DNA from: Streptomyces lunaelactis
Lineage (GTDB): Bacteria > Actinomycetota > Actinomycetes > Streptomycetales > Streptomycetaceae
NCBI RefSeq assembly: GCF_003054555.1
Contig: NZ_CP026304.1
Coordinates: 5,766,001-5,830,000, forward strand
Reading direction: 5' to 3'
Length of the DNA: 64,000 nt
In this document: in pieces, positions 33,401 to 41,167 of the stretch
Numbering within the stretch: the first letter of the stretch is position 1
How the letters are laid out: the number at the start of each line of letters is the position of its first letter
Position numbers and translations under genes: made by a program
The notes under the pieces: generated by a model
Seen by the model: the letters and a program-made list of their open reading frames with translations, nothing else
Database searches by the model: none
What the model was told of the DNA's origin: nothing

Positions 33401-34425
33401 GCCGGCAGGGCGAGTTGCGAGGTGACCCGGTCCCCCCGCATACCGCCGCCGATCCCGCGGTTGATGAGCAGCGTGTCCGGGCTGCTGCCCGGGGCTGGGC
33501 CGCCCGGGGCCACGGCGGCTCCGCCGCCGGCCCGTTGCGGACTGCTGGTGGCACCCTCCGCCAGCGCCGTCACCCTCGCCGACTGGGCCTCCAACGCCGT
33601 TACCAGAGTCGGCGGGAGCCAGCCGTCCCGGGCCAGTGCCGCCGCGCCCTCCAGGGCCAGCTCCGCCGCCACCGTGCCCGCCGAAGGGCGGTCGTCCGGG
33701 GTTTTTGCCAGGCAGTGCGCCACCAGCGGGCGCAGTTCGCCCGGGACGCCGTCCAGGTCCGGCTCGCCGTGGGTGATGCGGTCCGCGTCCGCCAACGGGG
33801 TCGTGCCCGTCGACGCGTACGCCAGCAGCAGGCCCAGTACGAAGATGTCCGACGCCGGGCCCGGCTTCGCGCCCGTCGCCTGTTCCGGGGTCAGATAGCC
33901 CAGCTTCACGCTCAGTTGCCCGTCCGGGTGCGCCTCCGCGACCGCCGCCGCGCCCAGCACCCCGAAGGCCGTGAGCCGCGGCCCGTCCGCCGCCAGGAGC
34001 ACCGTGTCGGGCGCGAGCCCGTGCAGCACCGCCCCCGCGGCATGCACCCGGGACAGCGTTTCCGCGAGCGCCGCGCCCAGTATCCGTACCGCCCGCTCCG
34101 GCAACGGCCCGGCGATCGCGATCGCCTCACGCAGGGTCAGCGCGGGGACGTACGGGCTCGCCGTCCACAGCGCCTGCCCGTCCGTGCTCGAATCGATCGG
34201 CGCCACCCAGCCGCCCGCGAGCCGCTCCGTCCGCCGCGTCTCCGACTGGAAGCGGCGCCGGAACGCCGGCAGCGCGGCGAGCTCGGGCCGGGCCACGGAC
34301 ACGACCGCCGTCGCGCCGTCCGCCCCCCGCGCCAGGTAGTGGACGCTGACCGCCGACTCCCGGAAGCGCGCGAGCGCGGTGAACGGCCCGATCCGGTGCG
34401 GATCGTCCTGCTGCAGCGGCTCCAT
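33163..34425 (-). CDS. Pseudokinase half of a frameshifted Ser/Thr-kinase-like gene
   Basis: ATG 34425 (AGGGGGGA upstream) begins MEPLQQDDPHRIGPF, the usual start of Streptomyces Ser/Thr kinases. The kinase fold is recognisable through TPEQATG and ASDIFVLGLLLAYASTG, but the catalytic residues are gone. The ATP-binding Lys position reads Ser43, HRD reads HGL (135-137) and DFG reads AFG (153-155). It should therefore not phosphorylate. After APALAPL (about 33360-33375) the frame becomes a low-quality Arg/Pro-rich tail to 33163, while the good coding pattern continues one base over into the propeller. Removing one C from CCCC near 33362-33366 restores a continuous protein of about 800 residues. 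Either a sequencing indel or a true lesion is possible. Confidence 0.75.
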   Translation of the reverse strand: MEPLQQDDPHRIGPFTALARFRESAVSVHYLARGADGATAVVSVARPELAALPAFRRRFQSETRRTERLAGGWVAPIDSSTDGQALWTASPYVPALTLREAIAIAGPLPERAVRILGAALAETLSRVHAAGAVLHGLAPDTVLLAADGPRLTAFGVLGAAAVAEAHPDGQLSVKLGYLTPEQATGAKPGPASDIFVLGLLLAYASTGTTPLADADRITHGEPDLDGVPGELRPLVAHCLAKTPDDRPSAGTVAAELALEGAAALARDGWLPPTLVTALEAQSARVTALAEGATSSPQRAGGGAAVAPGGPAPGSSPDTLLINRGIGGGMRGDRVTSQLALPAARSPQGAPALAPLRPHPPATPSHRAPAARRTPARRTRAPRIAHRGRCRRRRARRWRRCRVRPGPRGLGQDTRHSRARA

Positions 34426-34462
34426 CGCGAGCATCCCCCCTGGCGGCACGGTCCCCGCGATC

Positions 34463-34738
34463 TTATGGCGCGCTGTTCGGCTTCGACCAGGGCCACTTCA
34501 GCGCGCGCCGTTCCACGCCCCCGGGCGCGTACTCGTACTTCCAGCCGCGCTGCAGCCCGAGGCGCTTGCTGTAGCCGGACGGGACGCGCCGGTACGCGTG
34601 CACCGTCGGCGGGCCGCCGTCGGCGTTCGGCACGGGGATCTCGTACCACTTCGGCGGATGGCCTGTCGGCCCGACGAGGACCGGCAGCACGCGCCCGTCC
34701 AGCGGCCCGCCCACAAAGGGGGTGTTCTCGCTTTTCAC
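34463..34738 (-). CDS. Small conserved hypothetical protein
   Basis: A 91-residue soluble protein starting GTG 34738 (KSENTPFVGGPLDGRVLPV). It has Trp/Tyr-rich patches (PPKWYEIPVP, HAYRRVPSGYSKR, GWKYEYAPGG) and a basic C-terminus. I do not know a function; I recall similar short proteins in other streptomycetes. It lies 37 bases upstream of the pseudokinase gene on the same strand, so the two may share a transcript. A start further upstream at 34777 is possible, but adds unpatterned sequence. Confidence 0.7.
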   Translation of the reverse strand: MKSENTPFVGGPLDGRVLPVLVGPTGHPPKWYEIPVPNADGGPPTVHAYRRVPSGYSKRLGLQRGWKYEYAPGGVERRALKWPWSKPNSAP

Positions 34739-35004
34739 AGGGGCAAGTCTCACGCAGGCCGACCACGCCGCCCGCACCGGGCGCGCGCGCCGTCCGGTGA
34801 ATGGTCATGACGTGAGCATGGACGGCACGTTGACCACGGTGCCAATCCCGTCGTGGAGGACGATGAACCGGCGCTCGTTGTGAGCTGCGCACAGGAAGCT
34901 GTGTGCTCACAGTGACGGCGGTCCCTCTCTGAACCGTCGCGTCGAACTGTTCCGAGTGGTTCGCCGACACTGATGTCATTGACAGGCCAAGACTCGCGCG
35001 ACTA

Positions 35005-35024
35005 GTTTCGGCCCGGGCCGAAAC
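35005..35024. promoter_or_regulatory. Perfect 20-bp palindrome upstream of the solute-binding protein
   Basis: The sequence reads GTTTCGGCCC followed by its exact complement GGGCCGAAAC. It ends 47 bases before the TTG start, a typical place for a LacI- or GntR-type operator overlapping a promoter. No such regulator is encoded nearby. Confidence 0.6.
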
Positions 35025-35071
35025 AGCGGAGCTCAGTGTTCCCTTCTCATCAGGCCTTCCGGAGGCCCCCA

Positions 35072-36334
35072 TTGAAGACAGGCTTCAAGCGCGCCACCGC
35101 ACCTCTCGCACTGTTCATGCTCGCCGCGTCGCTCTCCGCCTGCGAGGAGAGCAACGGCGGCTCGAACTCGAAGAAGCTGACCGTCTGGATGTACCCGGTG
35201 ATCGCCGACCCGAAGGCCGGTGCGGCCTATTGGGACGGCATCGAGAAGGCCTTCGAGAAGGCGCAGCCGGGCACCTCGCTGACCATCGAGCAGCAGCCGT
35301 GGGAGAACCGCGACCAGAAGATCGCCACGGCGTTCGGCGGCGGAAAGGGCCCGGATGTCGTCCTGCTGACGCCGGACCAGATTCCCCAGTTCTCCGCCAG
35401 TGGCGCCATCGGCCCGGTGGACGGGGCACTCAAGGAGAGCATCGGCAAGTTCCTGCCCGCCACGACGGACGCGATGAAACAGAACGGCAGGATCTACGGC
35501 GCGCCGATCTATCAGACCGTCACGACCACCATCTACAACAGGAAGCTGCTGGCCGCCGCCGGTATCACCACACCGCCCGCCACCTGGGACGAGATCAAGG
35601 CTGCCGCCCCCAAGCTGAAGCAGAACGGCGTCGCCCTCCTCGACTACTCCGCCAGCAACGAGGCCTCGCTGAACCTCAACTTCTATCCGCTGCTCTGGCA
35701 GGCGGGCGGCAGCGTCTTCACGAAGGACGGCAAGAAGGTCGCCTTCAACGCCCCTGAGGGTGTCGAGGCGCTCACCTTCCTCACCGACCTCTACAAGGCG
35801 GGCTCGGTTCCCAAGTCGTCGATGACGAACACCAACCTGCTCGCCGACCAGGCACTCGGCAAGCAGCAGGCAGCCATGGGCTACTCCGTCGTCCTCTCCG
35901 ACGCCGATCTGGCCGCGAAGACCTGGGGGCCCGAGAACGTCCTGGTGGGCGGGCCGCTCAGGGGCCCGGCCAAGGAGGTCGCGTTCGGTATCCCCGGCGC
36001 CCTCAGCATCAACGCCAAGTCCAAGAACACGGCGGGCGCGGAGAACTTCCTCGCCTTCATGACGCAGCCGCAGCAGATCAAGTCCCTGGGCCGGGCGAGC
36101 GGTTACTTCTCGCCGCGTACGGACGTCACGGTGCCCAGCGAGTCCCCCTACGCGAAGCAGTATCAGGCGGCCCTGGCGAACGTCTTCCCCGGTGAGCCCA
36201 ATCCGGCCGCGCGCCGGCTCATGGGGCTGCTCGCGCCGGAGGTCCAGGCGGCGCTGACGGGCAGGAAGAGCCCCAAGGAGGCCCTGGACGCGGCGGCCAA
36301 GGCGGCCGACGACCTGCTGGCGCGCCGGCGTTGA
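35072..36334 (+). CDS. ABC transporter solute-binding lipoprotein (orphan)
   Basis: A 420-residue extracellular sugar-type solute-binding protein. It has a lipoprotein signal (PLALFMLAASLSAC, lipid Cys about 25) and the class-1 fold pattern, with KKLTVWMYPV near the N-terminus, GKGPDVVLLTPDQIPQF, YGAPIYQTVTTTIYNRKLL and AFGIPGALSINAKSKN. Members bind oligosaccharides and deliver them to an ABC permease. The start is TTG 35072 with GGAGG at 35061-35065. No permease or ATPase genes flank it, so it must serve a transporter encoded elsewhere. A perfect palindrome upstream suggests substrate-controlled repression. Confidence 0.9.
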   Translation: MKTGFKRATAPLALFMLAASLSACEESNGGSNSKKLTVWMYPVIADPKAGAAYWDGIEKAFEKAQPGTSLTIEQQPWENRDQKIATAFGGGKGPDVVLLTPDQIPQFSASGAIGPVDGALKESIGKFLPATTDAMKQNGRIYGAPIYQTVTTTIYNRKLLAAAGITTPPATWDEIKAAAPKLKQNGVALLDYSASNEASLNLNFYPLLWQAGGSVFTKDGKKVAFNAPEGVEALTFLTDLYKAGSVPKSSMTNTNLLADQALGKQQAAMGYSVVLSDADLAAKTWGPENVLVGGPLRGPAKEVAFGIPGALSINAKSKNTAGAENFLAFMTQPQQIKSLGRASGYFSPRTDVTVPSESPYAKQYQAALANVFPGEPNPAARRLMGLLAPEVQAALTGRKSPKEALDAAAKAADDLLARRR

Positions 36335-36476
36335 GCGAGGCGGCCACGCGCAGGAGGCCGGCGGACGAGGCCGGCGTGTGACCCGTACGGGCCGGGGCTG
36401 CCCGTGACGCAACGGCAAGCGGTGGTGGACTGCCTGGCGCAGCTCGCGAAGGAGGACGACTCATCCGGGGACCGGT

Positions 36477-37478
36477 TCAGCGGCGCCGGCCGGCCTTGTC
36501 CACGATGTCGGTTGAGACCCGGGTGGCCGTGGCGATCACCGTGCCCCTCGCCACGAAGGGTCCCCCCGAGGCCTTGCCGCCCACGTAGTAGCCGATTCCG
36601 GCCACGTACCGCACGCCCTGGTAGGCGTAGGTCTCCGGGTCGAGCAGTACCTGCACGCCGTTGCGCTCGTACGAGTAGTCGCGGAAGTTGCCGTCGATGC
36701 CGATCGCGATGGCTGCCCGTCCTGCCCCGTCGGTCACCTCGATCGGCTGGGTCACTCCGCCAAGACCGGTGATGATCCGGTAGATGGTCCTGGCCTTCTC
36801 GGGCGCGATGACGGGGGATCCGGAGAGGACCTCCACGATCTCGGCGAAGTCGCGCTGGGCCTGGGTCAGGCGCGGCGTGCTCACGAGCCGGCTGGGGATG
36901 GACCGCCGGCGGATCATCGTCAGCGCGGCGTCCGGGTCGTCGGGGAGGTCGGCCATCAGGGCGTCCGAGGACAGGGGTGGGAGCATCTCCCACCCTCCCT
37001 GATAGCGGCCGTTCCACACGTCCACGTCGTCCGGGTCCTCCGAGCTCTCGTCCGGCGTGGCAAGCGCTCCGCCGTCGTAGCGGATCCACTTGTTCTGGTA
37101 CAGCGGCTTCGCGGGCTTCGCCACGCACGGCTGCGAAGAGGGCCCCAGATTGAACGAGCCCGCTTCGCTGAAGCCGTAGGTGCTGGCGCCTGTGCCGCAC
37201 TGCCACGTGTCCCACCGGACCTTCTGGTGGACCCACTGGTGCGGCCGGGGTGTGGGCATCGCGGACGCGGCGTTCTCCTGCCTCAGAGGCAGTGCCGAAA
37301 GCAGGGCGGCCGCCGTCACCGCGGCCGCTGCGCCGACCGCCGCGAGCTTCCACCCGCCGCGCCTGCGCTGCGGCCTGGCGATCTCGTCCAGCAGCCGCTG
37401 CCGGGCCGGAGTGAGCCGGGCGCGGTCGGGTACGGGAGCGTCGGCGCGCAGCTGCCGGACTGCTGTCATCTCATCCAT
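36477..37478 (-). CDS. CU044_5270-family membrane protein, sigma-factor partner
   Basis: A 333-residue protein with a short cytoplasmic N-terminus (about 45 residues, basic at PQRRRGGWK), one transmembrane helix (LAAVGAAAAVTAAALLSAL) and a large extracytoplasmic domain with KAKTIYRIITGL-like and DPETYAYQGVRYVAG segments. This topology and its place after an ECF sigma gene match the CU044_5270 family. A role as anti-sigma-like sensor is likely, but not proven; no zinc-binding ZAS motif is visible. ATG 37478 overlaps the sigma stop by eight bases and has AGGAGGTGG upstream, so translation is coupled. Confidence 0.82.
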   Translation of the reverse strand: MDEMTAVRQLRADAPVPDRARLTPARQRLLDEIARPQRRRGGWKLAAVGAAAAVTAAALLSALPLRQENAASAMPTPRPHQWVHQKVRWDTWQCGTGASTYGFSEAGSFNLGPSSQPCVAKPAKPLYQNKWIRYDGGALATPDESSEDPDDVDVWNGRYQGGWEMLPPLSSDALMADLPDDPDAALTMIRRRSIPSRLVSTPRLTQAQRDFAEIVEVLSGSPVIAPEKARTIYRIITGLGGVTQPIEVTDGAGRAAIAIGIDGNFRDYSYERNGVQVLLDPETYAYQGVRYVAGIGYYVGGKASGGPFVARGTVIATATRVSTDIVDKAGRRR

Positions 37479-38076
37479 GGCCGGCCACCTCCTGGAAGTC
37501 GCGTACGAGGGTGGGGTCCACGCCGCCGAGAGCGATGCGGACCTTCTTGCGGGCCCGGTTGAGGCGGGAGCGCACCGTGCCCACCGGGATGGACAGTGCT
37601 TCGGCGACCTCCTGGTAGCCGAGGTCCGCCCAGGCGACCAGCAGCAGTACATGCCGGTCACCCGCCGACAGGCCTGCCAGGGCGCCCGCGAGCGGACCCT
37701 GCGCGGCCTGGGCCGCGACGCGGCTGTCGCTGCGGTCGGTCCAGGATTCAGCCACGGGGTCGTGGTGGGTGCGGGCCAGTGCCCTGAGCGCCCGTACTTC
37801 GGTGCGGCGCTGCTTTCCGATGAGGTTGGCGGCAATGCCGTACAGCCAGGGCTGGGCGTTCGGCCGTGCGAGGTCGTAGCGCGCCCGCGTGCGGAACGCG
37901 GCCAGGAAGGTGTCGGCGGTGATGTCCTCGGCCGCGCACTCGCCGAGCCGGCGGGCCGCATACCGATGGATGTCGGCGGCGTGCCGGTGGTACAGCTCGC
38001 CGAAGAGCTCGGGCTGCTCCAGGGAGCCGGCGATGATCGAGGCATCCTCGTCGGGTCTGCCAGATGAGCCATTCAC
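37471..38076 (-). CDS. ECF-type RNA polymerase sigma factor
   Basis: A 201-residue ECF sigma factor. Region 2 is LFGELYHRHAADIHRYAARR and AAEDITADTFLAAFRTRARY with the NAQPWLYGIAANL tract. Region 4 is LSAGDRHVLLLVAWADLGY then VAEALSIPVGTVRSRLNRAR, the HTH that reads the -35 element. It starts at GTG 38076. The promoter just upstream (TGAACCC and GGGTAA, 16-base spacing by the ECF convention) is almost the same as one facing the other way toward a secreted protein gene, so the factor probably drives both. Confidence 0.92.
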   Translation of the reverse strand: MNGSSGRPDEDASIIAGSLEQPELFGELYHRHAADIHRYAARRLGECAAEDITADTFLAAFRTRARYDLARPNAQPWLYGIAANLIGKQRRTEVRALRALARTHHDPVAESWTDRSDSRVAAQAAQGPLAGALAGLSAGDRHVLLLVAWADLGYQEVAEALSIPVGTVRSRLNRARKKVRIALGGVDPTLVRDFQEVAGHG

Positions 38077-38116
38077 GCGGTCTCTCGTGTCTGTTGTCGG
38101 TCGGGTCCACCCTCTA

Positions 38117-38142
38117 TTACCCGAAGCCCGCGGATGGGTTCA
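38117..38142 (-). promoter_or_regulatory. Predicted ECF promoter of the sigma operon
   Basis: On the minus strand TGAACCC (38142-38136) and GGGTAA (38122-38117) are separated by 13 bases, or 16 bases between TGAAC and GGTAA. The start codon lies about 40 bases downstream. It is the mirror image of the element at 38177-38202. Confidence 0.72.
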
Positions 38143-38176
38143 CGGCGGCGTCGCGAACGAGAGGAGCGCATGGCCG

Positions 38177-38202
38177 TGAACCCGATCGTGGGCTTCGGGT
38201 AA
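38177..38202 (+). promoter_or_regulatory. Predicted ECF promoter of the secreted-protein gene
   Basis: TGAACCC (38177-38183) and GGGTAA (38197-38202) repeat the opposing promoter exactly in both boxes and also in the GGGCTTC before the -10 box. The predicted transcription start is about 38210, roughly 80 bases before the TTG start codon. Confidence 0.72.
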
Positions 38203-38292
38203 AGAGAAGTGTCAGGGTCTGTATTTCGAGAACAGCGCACATCGGCGGCCGGTACCCGGACCGTGTGTGCGCCTTGGGGGAGTGGAGTTCTG

Positions 38293-39468
38293 TTGACGCA
38301 CGCGGTGAGAGACGTCGCGAAGAGGACGGCCGGGGCGCTGCTCGCGGTGTTCGCTGTTCTCATGTCGATGCTGGTTTCGGCGGGCCCGGCGCAGGCGGCC
38401 GAGCCCCTGCCCGGGGGCAAGGCGAACTGGGTCGTCTCGGTCGGTCATATGGACCTGGCGTCGAAGAACAACTACCGCAACTGGGTGCGGCTCGGGTACT
38501 ACGTCTTCAACACCGACGGCACGGTGACCACCAACTACTGGTACTGGCACCAGCGGGACCAGCCGGTACGGGTGGACGCGATGACGGCCGACTGCGGCGG
38601 CAGCGTTCCCACGTGTGCCGTCCGCACGGTCGACGGGTACAAGGGTGATCCGACGGGTGGCTACCAGGGCACCTTCGGCTACGCGAGCGACGGCCGGCTC
38701 GCCGTGACGTGGACCAAGAACGCGGCCGGCACCCCGCTGACGGATCCGCTCACCGAGTACTGGAACGTGGAGGCCGGCCTGGCCGGCGGCGGCGCGGCCC
38801 GTATCACCAGCCCCACGTTCTACGGCCCGTACAGCAAGCCGGACAACTGGAACGTGACGATTCCCGCACCGGGCGAATTCTCCAGCTACACCGCCAACTT
38901 CGGTGTCGGGTACGGCAGCAACGCCTCGCTGGGACGCGAGAGCCGGGCCACCATGAGCCAGCTGATCACCGACCCGCGCTACAACGCACAGCCCTACAAG
39001 GGCGCTTTCGTCGTGGCCAAGGCGTCGTCGGCCGACCCGAAAACCCGAGTCGGCATCGTAGGGCGTGAAGGCTCGGGCGGAGCCTGGTCGTTCGGTGCTG
39101 CCGCCAACCCGTGGAAGCAGTGCAACGGCAGCCCGTGCATGGGCTGGCTGCAGCCCGGTACCAGTTGCGCCGGCACCGACAAGGACCGCGCGCGCTACAT
39201 CGCCGAGATCGGCGGGGGACGGCGCAACACCGAGGAGTACTGGTGCCAGTCCCTGGCCCAGGGACAGCCCTGCTACAAGTACAACTCGCACCCCCGCCCG
39301 ATGCTTCAGGTCATCGACGACTCCGGAAAGTTCCAGGGCTGGGTCGGCGTCGAGGCGTTCACCCACGTGAGCACCAGCACGGGGCTGCCCGACAGCGGCT
39401 GGGTCGAGGGCTACTGGGGCATCTTCGACATGGTCTCCGCCGCACTCGAGCCCAAACTGGAGGGCTGA
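38293..39468 (+). CDS. Secreted protein of unknown function, predicted ECF regulon member
   Basis: A 391-residue exported protein with a signal peptide (TAGALLAVFAVLMSMLVSA ending PAQAA). The mature part is rich in Trp, Tyr, Gly and Asn (NYWYWHQRDQPVRVDAM, TFYGPYSKPDNWNV) with several Cys (DCGGSVPTC, CNGSPCMGW, CQSLAQGQPC), indicating a disulfide-bonded extracellular domain. I do not recognise the family. TTG 38293 has GGAG five bases upstream. A promoter with the same boxes as the divergent sigma operon lies in the 5' region, so it should be induced together with the ECF factor, perhaps under envelope stress. Confidence 0.82.
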   Translation: MTHAVRDVAKRTAGALLAVFAVLMSMLVSAGPAQAAEPLPGGKANWVVSVGHMDLASKNNYRNWVRLGYYVFNTDGTVTTNYWYWHQRDQPVRVDAMTADCGGSVPTCAVRTVDGYKGDPTGGYQGTFGYASDGRLAVTWTKNAAGTPLTDPLTEYWNVEAGLAGGGAARITSPTFYGPYSKPDNWNVTIPAPGEFSSYTANFGVGYGSNASLGRESRATMSQLITDPRYNAQPYKGAFVVAKASSADPKTRVGIVGREGSGGAWSFGAAANPWKQCNGSPCMGWLQPGTSCAGTDKDRARYIAEIGGGRRNTEEYWCQSLAQGQPCYKYNSHPRPMLQVIDDSGKFQGWVGVEAFTHVSTSTGLPDSGWVEGYWGIFDMVSAALEPKLEG

Positions 39469-39508
39469 CCCCGTACGGATGAGCCGGCGGCAGCGTCGGC
39501 ACGAACTG

Positions 39509-39536
39509 GCAGGGCCGCACGGAGGTGCGGCCCTGC
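39509..39536. terminator. 12-bp perfect hairpin
   Basis: GCAGGGCCGCAC and its complement flank the loop GGAG, 41 bases after the secreted-protein gene. The rest of the 424-base gap to 39892 holds no clear intact gene; a possible short coding fragment on the minus strand near 39610-39707 is described in the findings. Confidence 0.75.
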
Positions 39537-39892
39537 GCGGTCAGCACGGCGACCCCGGTGGTCAGGTGGAACTGCCGGCGGCCCACATGGGCGTGCACAT
39601 CGCACCGCCGAGTCCAGTACGGGCAGGACCGCGGCCCGTTCCTCCTCGCCGAAGGTGCGGCCGTGCGGGTCGAGAACTCCTGGCAGCGGCATTTCCCGTT
39701 CGGGCATCGGGGCACTACCCTCTCCGCAAGCCTGAGGTTCTGGCCTGGGCCGAAATCAGGGCCGCTGTTTCCGGTCGTCAACCCTGTGTCTGCCGGGGCG
39801 ACTCGGAGCTTCGTAGGATCCGGGGCGGCGGCCGCGGTTGCGGGCCCGTCCAGAGGTACCCCAGAACACTCCAGAAGAACGGAGACCGGCCG

Positions 39893-41131
39893 ATGGCTAT
39901 CACGGTCGGCGTGATCGGTCCCGAGGACCTCGTGGACAAGGTGGTCGCGGTCGGCGGCTCGGCCGGAGCGGACCGGCTGGTGGCCCTTCCCTGCCGGCAC
40001 GAGGACGAGACCCTCGAGGTGGTCGGGAGGGTGGGGCCGGACGTGGACGCCCTGCTCTTCACCGGTGTCGTGCCGCATACGCTCGCCGCGGCCGCGGGCC
40101 TCGTCGACCGCCCCGCGATGTACATCCCGTACGGCGGCGCGACGCTGCTGCGGGCCCTCGTCGAACTGCTCCGCCTCGGTCACGACGTCTCCCGTATCTC
40201 CATCGACACCCTGCGCCGCAGTGAGGTCATGGAGACGCTCACCGAGGCGAAACTCCCCACCGAGCATGTGCATGTACTGCCGTACCGGCCCGGGCTCACC
40301 TCGCTGGACCTCGCCGAGTTCCACCTCGCCGCGCGGGACAGGAAGGGGACCCGGGTCGCCCTGACCTGCCTCGGCCCGGCCTTCCAACTGCTCGACCACG
40401 AGATGCACGCCGTACGTCTCGCTCCGTCCCGGCATTCCATACGCTCGACACTCCAGGCCCTCGTGCTCGTCACGGCCGGAGCGCACAGCGGGGACGCCCA
40501 GGTCGCCCTCGGCATCATCGATCTCCCGGCGGCCGACCGGGAACTGTCCGCCGATCTGCGGGTGTTGGGCGGCAGCCTCGCCGATCTTCCCGACGGGCAG
40601 CGGCTGGTCGTCACCACCCGCGGCGTACTGGAGAAGGTGAGCGAGCAGTTCACCCGGCTCCCCTTCCTCGACGACCTCGCCGCCCGGCACGGCACCGCCC
40701 ACGTGGGCTTCGGCCTCGGCCGCACCGCCGCCGAGGCCGAGTCGCTGGCCAGGCGCGCCGTCAACCGGGCCCGCTCGGTGGGCGCGGTGGCCGGGGTGGT
40801 CTGCATGACCGACGACGTCGACATCGTGATAGACGAGGAGCGTTCCGGGACGGCATCACAGGGACCGGCGGCCGGCCCGGAGAGCACGGTGACGCTCGCC
40901 CGCCGCGTCGGACTGAACCCGAAGACGCTGGACAGGCTGCGTGAACTGGCCGCCAAGGATCCGGAGGAGGGCATCACCGCGCACCTGGTGGCCGAGCACC
41001 TCGCCGTCCAGCAGCGCACCGCCCGCCGCATCCTCAAGCGCCTGGAGCGGGCGGGTGTGGCCGTACCGACGGGCAGCCGGCAGCCGGGCCGGACCGGCCG
41101 CCCTCCGATCGTCTACCGCGTACGCCTCTGA
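39893..41131 (+). CDS. Winged-helix regulator with GGDEF/GCHIII-like region
   Basis: A 412-residue cytoplasmic protein. The C-terminal 80 residues are DNA-binding-like: GLNPKTLDRLRELAA, EGITAHLVAEHLAVQQRTA and RRILKRLERAGVAV, followed by the basic tail RQPGRTGRPPIVYRVRL. A central tract, HVGFGLGRTAAEAESLARRA, resembles the segment shared by GTP cyclohydrolase III and degenerate GGDEF domains, and the first 230 residues may bind a ligand. It is likely a transcription factor sensing a small molecule. ATG 39893 follows GGAG. No obvious target cluster is adjacent. Confidence 0.72.
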   Translation: MAITVGVIGPEDLVDKVVAVGGSAGADRLVALPCRHEDETLEVVGRVGPDVDALLFTGVVPHTLAAAAGLVDRPAMYIPYGGATLLRALVELLRLGHDVSRISIDTLRRSEVMETLTEAKLPTEHVHVLPYRPGLTSLDLAEFHLAARDRKGTRVALTCLGPAFQLLDHEMHAVRLAPSRHSIRSTLQALVLVTAGAHSGDAQVALGIIDLPAADRELSADLRVLGGSLADLPDGQRLVVTTRGVLEKVSEQFTRLPFLDDLAARHGTAHVGFGLGRTAAEAESLARRAVNRARSVGAVAGVVCMTDDVDIVIDEERSGTASQGPAAGPESTVTLARRVGLNPKTLDRLRELAAKDPEEGITAHLVAEHLAVQQRTARRILKRLERAGVAVPTGSRQPGRTGRPPIVYRVRL

Positions 41132-41167
41132 GCCCGCACTTACGGTCAGGGCCGAGTCGGCGGTCCC

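Noticed and set aside
39359..40702. 447-codon minus-strand frame opposite the GGDEF-like regulator
   Set aside because: Gly/Glu/Arg shadow of the plus-strand gene, with no start site or motif.
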